NCBI RefSeq assembly: GCF_018619185.1
Contig: NZ_JAAXYC010000005.1
Coordinates: forward strand, 22,748-86,747
Source: Streptomyces sp. McG3
Lineage (GTDB): Bacteria > Actinomycetota > Actinomycetes > Streptomycetales > Streptomycetaceae
DNA length: 64,000 nucleotides
Direction: 5' to 3'
Both the position numbers and the translations under genes were made by a program. The notes under the pieces were generated by a model. The model ran no database searches and was not told where the DNA came from. It saw only the letters and a program-made list of their open reading frames with translations. Position 1 is the first letter of the stretch, and each line of letters opens with the position of its first letter. Shown here one piece after another: positions 43,304 to 52,544 of this stretch.

Positions 43304-44491
43304 CTACGACCCACCCCCGAGGCCACTCAATACCGTCTCGGCCCGCTGCTGGGCCCTCTCCCCCACCACGAGATCGGGTGTGATGCCCCTGCCGTCGACG
43401 TTCCGGCCGGCCGGCGTGCGGTAGTGGCCGACGGTCAGTTCGGCCACCGAACCGCCCGGAAGCTCGCTGGGCATCTGCACGGAGCCCTTGCCGAAGGTGG
43501 GCGAGCCGACGGTGACCGCGCGGCCCCGGTCCTGGAGCGCCCCGGTCAGCAGCTCGGCGGCGCTCATCGTGCCGCCGTCGACCAGGACGACGACCGGCCG
43601 GTCCGTGTCACCGCCCGGATCGGCGTACAGGGCCTGCTGCTCGCCGCGCACGTCGTACGTGGCGACCAGGCCGCCGTCCAGGAAGGCGGAGGCGGCGACG
43701 ACGGCCTCGGTGACGAGTCCGCCGGAGTTGGCGCGCAGATCGAGCAGTATCCCGGCCCCGTCGGGAGCGTCGCGGACCGCTTCCCGGACATCGGCCCCGG
43801 CTCCCTTGGTGAACGCTGCGACCTTGATCAGGACCGCCGACGACGACTCGGCCCCCAGCCGCCGCACGGTGACCGCCTCGGTGGTCAGCCGGGCCCGCCG
43901 AAGGGTCTCGGTCCAGCTCCGGCCCTCCCGCACCAGCCCGAGCTCCACCCGGCTGCCCTCTGCCGCCCCCGTACCGTCGCCGCGCAGCAACGCGACGACC
44001 TCCGCGACGGGGCGCTTGCCGACCGCGCGGCCGTCCAGGGTGCGCAGCAGGTCACCGGCCCTGATGCCCGCCCGGTCGGCGGGACCGCCGGCCTCCACGC
44101 GGGACACCGTGACGTCGCCCCGGTCGGTGCGCCGGGCGGAGAGCCCGACACCGGTGTAGGAACCGTCCAGCGCCTGCTCGAACTCCTCGTACTCCCGCTC
44201 GTCGTAGACCGCGCCCCAACGATCGCCACTACGGCTGACGACCTCCTCCGCGGCGTCCTTCACGGACTTCCCGTCCGCCTCGGCCTCGGCGGCGGCGTCC
44301 TCGATCTCGTCGCGGTCGACCGGGGCGACGGTGGAGGAGACGGCACGCGTCTGCGGCCCGGCCCCGGAACCGGGGTCCTGCGGCAGGGATCCGGTCGCGG
44401 CACCGGTGGCGAGAGCACACCCGAAGGCCAATGTCAGGGCCGCCCCGCGGCAGAGGCCGCGGGGCCGGAAGCGGTGCGAACAACCCGACAT
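43304..44491 (-). CDS. C-terminal processing peptidase, S41 (CtpA-like)
   Basis: A 395-residue exported serine protease with N-terminal signal/anchor (RGAALTLAFGCALATGA), a linker, a PDZ domain (about 140-235, GVGLSARRTDRGDVTV and AGIRAGDLLRTLDG), and the S41 catalytic core. The Ser-Lys dyad is S310 in GGTMSAAELL and K335 in FGKGSVQ, 25 residues apart as in E. coli Tsp. ATG at 44491; an upstream frame to 44563 runs through the terminator hairpin and is rejected. It cuts C-termini of envelope proteins. SCO2967 by position. Confidence 0.92.
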   Translation of the reverse strand: MSGCSHRFRPRGLCRGAALTLAFGCALATGAATGSLPQDPGSGAGPQTRAVSSTVAPVDRDEIEDAAAEAEADGKSVKDAAEEVVSRSGDRWGAVYDEREYEEFEQALDGSYTGVGLSARRTDRGDVTVSRVEAGGPADRAGIRAGDLLRTLDGRAVGKRPVAEVVALLRGDGTGAAEGSRVELGLVREGRSWTETLRRARLTTEAVTVRRLGAESSSAVLIKVAAFTKGAGADVREAVRDAPDGAGILLDLRANSGGLVTEAVVAASAFLDGGLVATYDVRGEQQALYADPGGDTDRPVVVLVDGGTMSAAELLTGALQDRGRAVTVGSPTFGKGSVQMPSELPGGSVAELTVGHYRTPAGRNVDGRGITPDLVVGERAQQRAETVLSGLGGGS

Positions 44492-44510
44492 GGGGCCGAG
44501 TCTAGGACAA

Positions 44511-44554
44511 GCCCCCTGGGGCGCACGGGCACTCGCCCGTGCGCCCCAGGGGGC
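44511..44554 (-). terminator. ftsEX terminator
   Basis: A 20-bp perfect inverted repeat with ACTC loop, starting GCCCCCTGGGGCGC, 6 bases past the ftsX stop. It separates ftsEX from the protease-smpB-ssrA unit. Confidence 0.85.
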
Positions 44555-44559
44555 ACATG

Positions 44560-45477
44560 TCACACCTTCAGGTACTTGCGCAGCGCGAACAGAGCGGCGA
44601 CGGCGGGCATCAGCAGACCGATCGCGAGCACCAGCGGGAGCTTGGTGAGGACCGCGTCCCAGCCGATGAAGTTGATCAGGTTGAGCTTCTCCTGGAGCGC
44701 GAGGCCGCCGTCGATCAGGAAGTACCGCCCGCCGAGCAGCATGGCGCAGGCCAGCACGCCGCCGATCAGGCCGGCGACGGCCGCCTCCATGATGAAGGGG
44801 GCCTGGATGTAGAAGCCGGAGGCTCCGACGAGGCGCATGATGCCCGTTTCGCGTCTCCGGCTGAACGCGGAGACGCGCACGGTGTTGACGATCAGGATCA
44901 GCGCGATGACCAGCATCAGGATCATCACGTAGACCGCGACGGCGTTCATTCCGTTCATCAGCTCGAAGAGCTGGTCCAGGATGGACCGCTGGTCCTGGAC
45001 GGACTGCACCCCGTCACGCCCGGCGAAGGCCGTCGCGACGACCTTGTACTTCTGCGGGTCGTCCAGCTTGACCCGGAAGGACTCCTGCATCTGGTCGGGC
45101 GTGATGTTGCCCGCCATCGGGGAGTCGCCGAACTGCTCCTGGTAGTGCTTGTACGCCTCGTCGACCGTCTCGAAGTGGACCGTCTCGACGGCCTCCATCT
45201 TCTCCAGGTCGACCTTGATCTGCTCCCTCTGCTCCTTGGTGACAGCCCCCTTGGCGCACTTGGGCATGTCCTTGGCGTCGGTCTTGTTGCAGAGGAAGAT
45301 CGAGACGTTGACCTTGTCGTACCAGTAGTCCTTCATCGTGCTGACCTGCTCGCGCATCAGCAGCGCACCGCCGAACAGGGCGAGCGAGAGGGCGACGGAG
45401 ACCACGACCGCGAAGGTCATCGTGAGGTTGCGGCGGAGACCGACGCCGATCTCCGACAGGACGAACTGGGCGCGCAT
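44560..45477 (-). CDS. ftsX: Cell division ABC permease FtsX
   Basis: A 305-residue permease of the FtsEX complex, which couples ATP hydrolysis to a peptidoglycan hydrolase at the septum. A first helix (about 20-45) precedes an extracellular domain of about 125 residues with two cysteines (CNKTDAKDMPKC), then three more helices with the MacB/FtsX pattern (GIMRLVGASGFYIQAPF). It starts 54 bp after the ftsE stop, so the pair is co-transcribed. Confidence 0.95.
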   Translation of the reverse strand: MRAQFVLSEIGVGLRRNLTMTFAVVVSVALSLALFGGALLMREQVSTMKDYWYDKVNVSIFLCNKTDAKDMPKCAKGAVTKEQREQIKVDLEKMEAVETVHFETVDEAYKHYQEQFGDSPMAGNITPDQMQESFRVKLDDPQKYKVVATAFAGRDGVQSVQDQRSILDQLFELMNGMNAVAVYVMILMLVIALILIVNTVRVSAFSRRRETGIMRLVGASGFYIQAPFIMEAAVAGLIGGVLACAMLLGGRYFLIDGGLALQEKLNLINFIGWDAVLTKLPLVLAIGLLMPAVAALFALRKYLKV

Positions 45478-45531
45478 GGCGTCCTTTCAGTACTCGATGC
45501 TCGAAGTGCACGAAGGGCCGGAGCCCCTCGG

Positions 45532-46221
45532 TCAGTGCTGGTAGCCGTAGACGCCGCGTGCCTGGTCGCGTACGAGACGGCCCTGCTCGAGCTCGATGAC
45601 GCGCTTGCGCATCTGGTCGACGATGTTCTGGTCGTGGGTCGCCATGATCACGGTGGTGCCGGTCCGGTTGATCCGGTCCAGCAGCTTCATGATGCCCACG
45701 GAGGTCTGCGGGTCGAGGTTGCCGGTCGGCTCGTCCGCGATCAGCAGCATGGGGCGGTTCACGAAGGCGCGGGCGATGGCCACGCGCTGCTGCTCACCAC
45801 CGGAGAGCTCACCGGGCATCCGCTCCTCCTTGCCGCCGAGGCCGACGAGGTCGAGGACCTGGGGCACGGCCTTGCGGATCTCGCCGCGGGGCTTGCCGAT
45901 GACCTCCTGCGCGAAGGCCACGTTCTCCGCGACCGTCTTGTTGGGCAGCAGGCGGAAGTCCTGGAAGACCGTCCCCAGCTGGCGGCGCATCTGCGGCACC
46001 TTCCAGTTGGACAGCCGCGCGAGATCCTTGCCGAGCACATGGACCATGCCCGTGCTGGCGCGCTCCTCGCGCAGGATCAGTCGCATGAAGGTCGACTTGC
46101 CGGAGCCGGAGGACCCCACCAGGAAGACGAACTCACCCTTCTCGATGTCCAACGAGACATCGCGCAGAGCCGGTCGGGTCTGCTTCGGGTAGGTCTTGGA
46201 GACGTTGTCGAATCGGATCAC
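45532..46221 (-). CDS. ftsE: Cell division ATPase FtsE
   Basis: A 229-residue ABC ATPase, partner of FtsX. Walker A is GSSGSGKS near residue 37, the signature LSGGEQQR near 138, Walker [10 protein letters not shown]. Length and motifs are standard. Upstream of ftsX on the same strand with its own promoter region facing the small membrane-protein gene. Confidence 0.96.
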   Translation of the reverse strand: MIRFDNVSKTYPKQTRPALRDVSLDIEKGEFVFLVGSSGSGKSTFMRLILREERASTGMVHVLGKDLARLSNWKVPQMRRQLGTVFQDFRLLPNKTVAENVAFAQEVIGKPRGEIRKAVPQVLDLVGLGGKEERMPGELSGGEQQRVAIARAFVNRPMLLIADEPTGNLDPQTSVGIMKLLDRINRTGTTVIMATHDQNIVDQMRKRVIELEQGRLVRDQARGVYGYQH

Positions 46222-46474
46222 GGATGCACCACGGTCGGCCGGGAGTAGGTGAGCGTGACCATACGCGAACCGGGCTCACGCGTGCAGGCGGCGTCCGGCA
46301 ATGTGCGTTTTATGGCGGATCGACCCCTGGAACGAAACGGGTCGTGCCGGACCTTGTCCGGCGGGCCGCGCCGAAATCGTCGCGAGCTGGCACAGTGGTG
46401 GGGGGAACGGTTGCGTTTCCGTGAGCGTTGTGCGGAGAGAAAGCAGCAAGCGGCTCCGCCGCGCGGGAGGAGGA

Positions 46475-46681
46475 ATGCGCATGACCTATGACCGACTGGT
46501 GTGCGCGAACTGCGCGTCCCCCGTCAGTGAGGGCCGCTGCCGCGTCTGCCGTGCCGTGCGGCAGCAGATGCTGGAGGAGCAGGGCCAGGGCCCGCTGGCC
46601 GGGATGAGCCCGGCCATGCTGATCGCCCTGATGGTGGTGCTGCTGACCGCGCTCGCGCTGCTGGCGCACCAAGCGGCCTGA
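46475..46681 (+). CDS. Small zinc-ribbon membrane protein
   Basis: A 68-residue protein. The first 30 residues hold CANC and CRVC pairs, a possible zinc ribbon, and residues 45-63 are a single membrane helix (SPAMLIALMVVLLTALALLA). GGAGGAGGA lies just before ATG 46475; an ATG two codons later is also possible. Homologues lie at this position next to ftsE in other streptomycetes. Function unknown. Confidence 0.8.
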   Translation: MRMTYDRLVCANCASPVSEGRCRVCRAVRQQMLEEQGQGPLAGMSPAMLIALMVVLLTALALLAHQAA

Positions 46682-46773
46682 TCCGGCCCGTACGGTCCCC
46701 CGGGGCCGCCCCTCATAGCCCCTCCGGGGCTGACAGACGTATGCGTACGGCCGCCTGAGCGGTCCGGGCGCAC

Positions 46774-46815
46774 AGAAGGGCCCGGGAGGCGTCGTACGCC
46801 CTCCCGGGCCCTTCT
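46774..46815. terminator. Bidirectional terminator
   Basis: AGAAGGGCCCGGGAGG and its complement, 16 bp, with a short inner stem, between the convergent small membrane-protein gene and the LAETG protein gene. Confidence 0.85.
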
Positions 46816-46884
46816 TCCTGCTGTGCCGTGCCGCGTGGGGGGCCGATGTGCGCCCGCTACGCGTCGGTACGGTCCGCCGCGGAG

Positions 46885-47826
46885 CTAGGCGACGGTGCGA
46901 CCGCCGCCGACCAGGCGGGGCAGGATACGGAAGCCGATGCCGCCCGCGATCATCGTCGCGGCGCCGATGACCAGGAAGGTCGTCTCGGCCGCACCGGTCT
47001 CGGCGAGCTCTTCCTTGCCCTTGCTCTGCTCGACCGGCTTGTTGCCGACGCTGTCGGTGTCCGTGTTGTCGGTGCACTCGGCGCCGTCGAGGTCCACGGT
47101 GCAGCCGGCGTCGTCGCCACCGGTGGTGGAACCGCCGCCGGTCGCGGAACCGCCGCCGGCCGTCGAGCCGCCGTCGGTGGAGCCGCCGGAGGTGCTGGTG
47201 CCACCCTGGTCGCCGCCGCCGCTGTTGCCGGAGCCGCCGTTGTTGCCGGAGCCGCCGTTGTTGCCGGAGCCACCGTTGTTGCCCGAGCCGCCGTCGACAC
47301 CACCATCGGCACCGCCGTCAGCACCACCATCGGCACCGCCGTCAGCACCACCATCGGCACCGCCGTCAGCACCACCATCGGCACCACCATCGGCACCGCC
47401 GTCAGCACCACCATCGGCACCACCATCGGCACCGCCGTCAGCACCGCCGTCAGCACCGCCGTCAGCACCACCATCGGCACCGCCGTCAGCACCACCATCG
47501 GCACCGCCGTCAGCACCACCATCGGCACCACCATCGGCACCGCCGTCAGCACCACCATCGGCACCGCCGTCAGCACCACCATCGGCACCACCGTCAGCAG
47601 CACCGCCGTCGGCGCCCGCGTCGACGCCGCCCGGGTCGCCACCCTCGGTGGTGCCCTCGATGAGGCCACCGATGAGACCGTCCTCGGTCTCGTCCTGGGT
47701 GGTGATCTGGGTCTCGTCCGGGCCGTTCAGCGCCTGCGCCGCACCGGCCGCGGTCAGCGAGGCACCCGCGGCGATAACCGCGCCGGCGGCGATCCGCGCG
47801 ACGCGGATACGCGTCTTCTTCGTCAT
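46885..47826 (-). CDS. Sortase-anchored (LAETG) Gly/Ala/Asp-repeat surface protein
   Basis: A 313-residue exported protein anchored to the wall. A signal peptide (about 1-33) precedes a short acidic region, then about two dozen GGAD repeats, then Asn/Ser/Gly repeats (GSGNNG), a Cys-containing segment and a C-terminal sorting signal: LAETG, a hydrophobic helix and an Arg-containing tail. LAxTG is the motif of the class E sortases that anchor chaplins in Streptomyces. The repeats look like a flexible acidic stalk and might bind calcium, which is inference. No enzymatic domain is seen. Confidence 0.88.
   Translation of the reverse strand: MTKKTRIRVARIAAGAVIAAGASLTAAGAAQALNGPDETQITTQDETEDGLIGGLIEGTTEGGDPGGVDAGADGGAADGGADGGADGGADGGADGGADGGADGGADGGADGGADGGADGGADGGADGGADGGADGGADGGADGGADGGADGGADGGADGGADGGADGGADGGADGGVDGGSGNNGGSGNNGGSGNNGGSGNSGGGDQGGTSTSGGSTDGGSTAGGGSATGGGSTTGGDDAGCTVDLDGAECTDNTDTDSVGNKPVEQSKGKEELAETGAAETTFLVIGAATMIAGGIGFRILPRLVGGGRTVA
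47294..47594. repeat. 12-bp tandem repeats coding for GGAD
   Basis: About 25 copies of a 12-bp unit in two main variants, CCATCGGCACCR and CCGTCAGCACCR, in an irregular mixed order. The pattern looks like unit expansion by slipped strands or recombination, so copy number is probably variable between strains. Confidence 0.9.
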
Positions 47827-48156
47827 GTGTTGCTACCCCCAGTAGCCGATCTCGTCAGTGGAGCAGCCATATGCGGGTCGCGGCCCTGCGGGGAATCGCT
47901 CTCGGCAAGGCCACGTCGTGTCGTGGTCACCCCGCCAGCCCCCCGGTTCACACCCGTCCCAGACATACGCATGCTGCTCTAGCACCCTGGCCAGAGTTAA
48001 GGACTACGTCAAGGCCGTTCCGTGCACTAGGCACCAATATGGGGGTTCTTGACGGCTATTCGGAAGCCGGACTGTGACGCATCGGGCACAGGTCCTCCGC
48101 AACGCGGGAAGGCCCGGACAGTCGCCTGTCCGGGCCCAACCTCCGTACCGCCGAGG
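47827..48156. other. Intergenic region between the surface protein and prfB
   Basis: Holds the surface-protein promoter region and, at 48111-48136, a terminator hairpin for prfB (GGCCCGGACAG / CTGTCCGGGCC, TCGC loop, 21 bases past the stop). Nothing else is recognised. Confidence 0.6.
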
Positions 48157-49263
48157 CTACTTCTCGCTCTGCTTGCGCCAGCGGATGCCCGCCTCGACGA
48201 AGCCGTCGATCTCGCCGTTGAAGACCGCTTCGGGGTTGCCCATCTCGAACTCCGTACGCAGGTCCTTGACCATCTGGTACGGGTGCAGGACGTACGAACG
48301 CATCTGGTTGCCCCAGGAGTTGCCGCCGTCGCCCTTGAGCGCGTTCATCTTCGCCTGCTCCTCCTGGCGGCGGCGCTCGAGGAGCTTCGCCTGGAGGACG
48401 TTCATCGCGGACGCCTTGTTCTGGATCTGCGAGCGCTCGTTCTGGCAGGAGACGACGATGCCGGTGGGCAGGTGGGTCAGACGGACCGCGGAGTCCGTGG
48501 TGTTGACGCCCTGTCCGCCGGGGCCCGAGGAGCGGTACACGTCCACGCGCAGCTCGGACTCGTCGATCTCGATGTGGTCGGTCTGCTCGACGACCGGGAG
48601 CACCTCGACGCCCGCGAAGGACGTCTGGCGGCGGCCCTGGTTGTCGAAGGGCGAGATGCGGACCAGGCGGTGGGTGCCCTGCTCGACGGAGAGCGTGCCG
48701 TAGGCGTACGGGACCTGGACGGCGAAGGTGGTCGACTTGATGCCGGCCTCTTCCGCGTACGCGGTCTCGTAGACCTCGGTCTTGTAGTTGTGCCGCTCGG
48801 CCCAGCGGATGTACATGCGCTGGAGCTTCTCGGCGAAGTCCGCGGCGTCGACGCCGCCGGCCTCGGCCCGGATGGTCACCAGGGCCTCGCGCGCGTCGTA
48901 CTCGCCGGAGAGGAGCGTGCGGACCTCCATCTCGTCCAGCGCCTTCTTCACCGACTCCAGCTCGGCCTCGGCCTCCGCCTGGGCATCGGCGTCGCTCTCG
49001 TCCGCTGCGAGCTCGAAGAGGACTTCGAGGTCGTCGATGCGGCCGCGCAGGGTCTCGGCCTTGCGGACCTCGGCCTGGAGGTGGGAAAGCTTGCTGGTGA
49101 TTTTCTGGGCCGCCTCCGGGTCGTCCCACAGGGACGGCGCCGCAGCCTGCTCCTCGAGCGCGGCGATGTCCGCCCTCAGCGCATCCAGGTCCAGGACGGC
49201 CTCGATCGACCCCATGGTCGAGGAGAGGGACTTCAGCTCTTCGGAAATATCGACGACTGCCAC
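48157..49263 (-). CDS. prfB: Peptide chain release factor 2
   Basis: A 368-residue release factor that reads UGA and UAA. It has the SPF anticodon-like tripeptide (RISPFD) and the GGQ peptidyl-hydrolysis motif ([10 protein letters not shown]). The frame is uninterrupted from [13 protein letters not shown], so the programmed +1 frameshift used by E. coli prfB is absent here. SCO2972 by position. Confidence 0.96.
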   Translation of the reverse strand: MAVVDISEELKSLSSTMGSIEAVLDLDALRADIAALEEQAAAPSLWDDPEAAQKITSKLSHLQAEVRKAETLRGRIDDLEVLFELAADESDADAQAEAEAELESVKKALDEMEVRTLLSGEYDAREALVTIRAEAGGVDAADFAEKLQRMYIRWAERHNYKTEVYETAYAEEAGIKSTTFAVQVPYAYGTLSVEQGTHRLVRISPFDNQGRRQTSFAGVEVLPVVEQTDHIEIDESELRVDVYRSSGPGGQGVNTTDSAVRLTHLPTGIVVSCQNERSQIQNKASAMNVLQAKLLERRRQEEQAKMNALKGDGGNSWGNQMRSYVLHPYQMVKDLRTEFEMGNPEAVFNGEIDGFVEAGIRWRKQSEK

Positions 49264-49377
49264 GGGTCCAGCGTAACGGCTGGGCGGATGAAGCTTGCCC
49301 TCGCCCGGAAACCGGATGCGGGTCCGGACCGGGGCGAGGGCTCCCGGAGGCTCGGTCAGGGGGCGCCCGACGCGTCC

Positions 49378-50625
49378 TTACGGGGTCGCCGGCGCCGAGT
49401 TCTCGCTGTCCTGGGGCGCCGGGCCGCCGTCGCCGTCGCCGCCGGCCAGCAGGCCGCCGACCACGACGGCCGCGCAGAGGGCGAGGGCGGCGACTCCGAG
49501 GGTGATGCGGCGTTTGCGGACGGCCGCCGCCTTGTTGCGGGCGGAGCCGGGCCGCGGCCTGCCCGGGGCGCGGGGGGCGCGGGCCGTCCCGAGGGGGCCG
49601 CCCGCCAGCTCGTCCGGGGCGGGGACGCGCATGCTCGTGTGGGTGTCCCGGTTGGAGTCGGGGGCGGAGCCGGGCACCAGCGGGACCGCGCCGCGGCGGC
49701 GGGGCTCCTCGGCGGCCGGGGTGTACTGCTGCTCGTCGTAGGCGGCGGGCTGCTGGTCGCTCTCCTCCGGGCCCGGCTCGTCCACTTCCAGCGGCGGTAT
49801 CCCCGCCAGCAGGGGCAGCAGGTCGCGCAGCCTCACGGCGAGCTCCGAGGCGCGCAGCCGTGAGGCGGGGGCCTTGGCCAGGCACTGGACCAGGAGCTGC
49901 CAGAGCTCCTCGGGGATGCCGGGGAGCGGGACGACGGTCTCGGTGACGTGCCGGCGCAGGACCGCGCCGGGGTGGCCGCCGCCGAAGGGCGTGAATCCGG
50001 CGAGCAGCTCGTAGAGCACGGTCGCCAGGGCGTAGATGTCGACGGCGGCGCGCGGCGGGAGTCCCTCGACGATCTCGGGGGCCAGGTAGTCCGGCGTACC
50101 GATGATCTTCGTGGCCTTGGTGCGGCGCGGGGTGTCGATCAGTTTGGCGACGCCGAAGTCGGTGAGCAGGGCCGGGTGCGCGCCGCCGGGGCCGAGGGGG
50201 CCCTCCATGTCGAGCAGGATGTTCTCCGGCTTGACGTCCCGGTGGACCACCTGGGCCTTGTGCGCGGCGGCGAGCCCGTCGGCGACGTCCGCGATGATCG
50301 CGACGGCGGCCTCGGGTGCGAGGCGGCGTTCGCGGTCGAGGCGGGTGCGCAGGTCGGTGCCGCGGACGAGGGTCATGACCAGGGCCAGGTCGTTGCCGTC
50401 CACGACGAGGTCCCGGACGGCGACCACGTGCGGGTGGACGAGTCCGAGCAGGGCTGTGCGCTCCTGCACGAAGCGGCCCACGAGCTCCTGGTCGGACGCG
50501 AGGTCCTCACGGAGCAGCTTGATGGCGACCGGGCCCTCGGGCCCTTCGCCGAGCCATACCGTGCCGGCGCTGCCGCGCCCCAGGATCTGGTGGGCCGTGT
50601 ACCGGCTGCCGATGTTCCGTGCCAA
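49378..50625 (-). CDS. pkaB: Ser/Thr protein kinase PkaB
   Basis: A 415-residue Hanks-type kinase. Catalytic motifs: GRGSAGTVW loop, Lys36 in VAIKLL, HRDVKPEN, DFG. The kinase domain ends near 265; a Pro/Ala/Arg-rich linker follows and one helix near 380-400 (ITLGVAALALCAAVVVGG), so the protein is membrane-bound with a short exported tail. TTG at 50625 is chosen because GAGGGAG precedes it; the frame extends upstream to another TTG at 50667. Length fits S. coelicolor PkaB (about 417). Follows pkaA on the same strand. Confidence 0.85.
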   Translation of the reverse strand: MARNIGSRYTAHQILGRGSAGTVWLGEGPEGPVAIKLLREDLASDQELVGRFVQERTALLGLVHPHVVAVRDLVVDGNDLALVMTLVRGTDLRTRLDRERRLAPEAAVAIIADVADGLAAAHKAQVVHRDVKPENILLDMEGPLGPGGAHPALLTDFGVAKLIDTPRRTKATKIIGTPDYLAPEIVEGLPPRAAVDIYALATVLYELLAGFTPFGGGHPGAVLRRHVTETVVPLPGIPEELWQLLVQCLAKAPASRLRASELAVRLRDLLPLLAGIPPLEVDEPGPEESDQQPAAYDEQQYTPAAEEPRRRGAVPLVPGSAPDSNRDTHTSMRVPAPDELAGGPLGTARAPRAPGRPRPGSARNKAAAVRKRRITLGVAALALCAAVVVGGLLAGGDGDGGPAPQDSENSAPATP

Positions 50626-50716
50626 GACTGCTCCCTCAGCGGCTGGCGGTGGACCCCCGGTCGACAAAGTTACGCGGCGTTCGGGGTGTCACGTGCACTC
50701 GATGGCACCGACCTTC

Positions 50717-50747
50717 ACTTCTCCGGGCCGAATAGGCCCGGAGAAGT
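50717..50747 (-). terminator. Terminator between pkaA and pkaB
   Basis: ACTTCTCCGGGCC and GGCCCGGAGAAGT form a 13-bp stem with a 5-nt loop, 126 bases past the pkaA stop. pkaB therefore probably also has its own promoter. Confidence 0.7.
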
Positions 50748-50767
50748 CGACAAAGGGACAGAGTTGC

Positions 50768-50870
50768 GGGTCGGACCTCGCCCGACCGATACGGGTCGGA
50801 CCTCGCCCGACCCGTATCGCGCCGGGCGCCGCCCGACCGTTACGCGTCCGGCGCCGCCCGGCGCGGTCTC
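50768..50870. repeat. Short tandem and inverted repeats between pkaA and pkaB
   Basis: GGGTCGGACCTCGCCCGACC occurs twice, followed by two copies of a CGGCGCCGCCCG-type unit. The part 50788-50818 is also a 12-bp stem (GATACGGGTCGG / CCGACCCGTATC). Could be a terminator cluster or transcription-factor sites. Confidence 0.6.
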
Positions 50871-50873
50871 GGG

Positions 50874-52544
50874 TCAGGCCCCGTCCGAGCTGCCCGTGCT
50901 CTCGCCGACCTTGGAGATCCAGTCGGTGACCGTGCCGATCGCGTCGCCGATCGCCTCCCAGTAGCCCTTGCCCTGGGCGACCCAGTCCTGGAGCGGGGTC
51001 AGCTCCCAGATGAGCCAGCCGGCGACGATCAGGAGTACCACGGTGAACAGGCAGCCCTTGAGGCAGCCGAGTCCGGGGATGCGCATCGGGTTGGCGCCGC
51101 GCTGCCTCGGCGGACGCGGCTCGCGCGGAGCCGGCTGCTGGGGCTGCTGCGGCTGCGGGGGCGCGTACTGCTGCCGCTGGGGCTGCTGCGGCTGCTGATA
51201 GCGCTGCGGCTGGTGCTGTTGCTGCTGGTGTTGCGGTGGGTACTGCTGGTGCTGCGGAGGCGGCTGGCGGCGCTGGGGCGGCTGCTGCTGATGGGGCTGC
51301 TGCGGCGGCTGCTGGCGCTGCGGGCGACGGCGCAGCGGGTCCTGGCTCGGGTCGAGGTACTGGACCTGGGTCTGCTCGTTGCGGTCGCGGGCCGCCTGGA
51401 GCTGCGACTGCCAGGGGTGCGGTCCGTCCGGCTGCGGCGGCCCGTCGGGTCGCTGCGGCACGGGCGGCATGACGGCGGTCGGGTCGGCGTGGCCGCCGCC
51501 GGGGCCCTGACCGCCCGGGCCGCCGGTCTGCTGGAAGACGCTGGTGGGGGCGGCGGGGTCGTAGGAGCCCGCGTTGCTCGGCAGCACCTGCGTGGGGTCG
51601 GCCGCGCCCGGGGTGTCCGGGACCGCGGTGGGCGCCGGGTCGGGGGCGAGCAGGGCGCCCACCCCGTCGGCGGCGGCGATCTGGGCGGAGTTCGCGTGGA
51701 CGCCGATGCCCGAGGCGACCGTACGCAGACCGCGGGCCAGGTTCTCGGCGCTGGGCCGCCGGTCCGGGTCCTTGCTCAGGCAGCGCTCTATGACCGTCCA
51801 CAGCGGGGCCGGGACGTTGGAGGGGCGGCGGGGCTCCTCGCTGAGGTGCCGGTGCAGGACCTCGAGGGCGGTGCCCCCGGCGAACGGCGGGCGGCCGGTG
51901 ACCAGCTCGTACAGCAGGATGCCCGCGCCGTAGATGTCGACGGCGGAGGTCTGCGGGCGGCCCTCGGCGGACTCCGGCGCCACGTAGGCGGGGGTGCCGA
52001 CGAACTCGTGGGTCCGGGTCAGGCCCGGGGAGTCGGCCAGGCGCGCGATGCCGAAGTCCGTGAGCATCGGGTGCATCTGGCCGTCGCGCTCGTCGACCAG
52101 CACGTTGGCCGGCTTGAGGTCGCGGTGGACGACGCCGTCCGCGTGACTGGCGGCGAGCGCGTCCGCGATCTGCGCGGTGAGCAGGGAAGCGGCGACCGGG
52201 GTGAGCGGGCCGTTGTCGCGGAGGTAGCGGTGCAGGTCGGGGCCGTCGATCAGGTCCATCACCAGGGCGAGGAGATCGCCCTCGACGACCAGGTCCCGGG
52301 TGCGCACGATGTTGGGGTGCGTGAGCCGCAGCAGGACGGAGCGCTCCCGCAGGAACCGCATCACGACATCGGCGTCGTTGGCCAGCTCCTCCTTGAGGAC
52401 CTTGATGGCCACGGTCTCGCCGGGCTGACCCGCGACGGCTGCCTCGGCGCCCGCGGTCTCCCGCTGGCGGGCTCGCCAGACGGTGCCCGTGGCGCCGCGT
52501 CCGAGCGGCTCCTCGAGCAGGTACTTGCTGCCTACCGGCCGCAC
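50874..52544 (-). CDS. pkaA: Ser/Thr protein kinase PkaA
   Basis: A 556-residue membrane kinase. Motifs: GRGATGTVW loop, Lys48 in VAIKVL, HRDLKPAN, DFG, and a Pro-rich activation region typical of Hanks kinases. Residues about 380-500 are extremely Gln/Pro-rich (runs of Q and QP), then one membrane helix (LFTVVLLIVAGWLIW) and a short exported tail. GTG at 52544 follows GGGAG at good distance. S. coelicolor PkaA has about 543 residues and was cloned together with PkaB. The FHA gene next to it is divergently transcribed. Confidence 0.9.
   Translation of the reverse strand: MRPVGSKYLLEEPLGRGATGTVWRARQRETAGAEAAVAGQPGETVAIKVLKEELANDADVVMRFLRERSVLLRLTHPNIVRTRDLVVEGDLLALVMDLIDGPDLHRYLRDNGPLTPVAASLLTAQIADALAASHADGVVHRDLKPANVLVDERDGQMHPMLTDFGIARLADSPGLTRTHEFVGTPAYVAPESAEGRPQTSAVDIYGAGILLYELVTGRPPFAGGTALEVLHRHLSEEPRRPSNVPAPLWTVIERCLSKDPDRRPSAENLARGLRTVASGIGVHANSAQIAAADGVGALLAPDPAPTAVPDTPGAADPTQVLPSNAGSYDPAAPTSVFQQTGGPGGQGPGGGHADPTAVMPPVPQRPDGPPQPDGPHPWQSQLQAARDRNEQTQVQYLDPSQDPLRRRPQRQQPPQQPHQQQPPQRRQPPPQHQQYPPQHQQQQHQPQRYQQPQQPQRQQYAPPQPQQPQQPAPREPRPPRQRGANPMRIPGLGCLKGCLFTVVLLIVAGWLIWELTPLQDWVAQGKGYWEAIGDAIGTVTDWISKVGESTGSSDGA

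Noticed and set aside
47294..47594. CRISPR-like array
   Set aside because: Units are 12 bp without unique spacers and are in frame in a protein with signal peptide and LAETG anchor.
48157..49263. Programmed frameshift in prfB
   Set aside because: The frame is continuous from the N-terminus and no in-frame early TGA is present.
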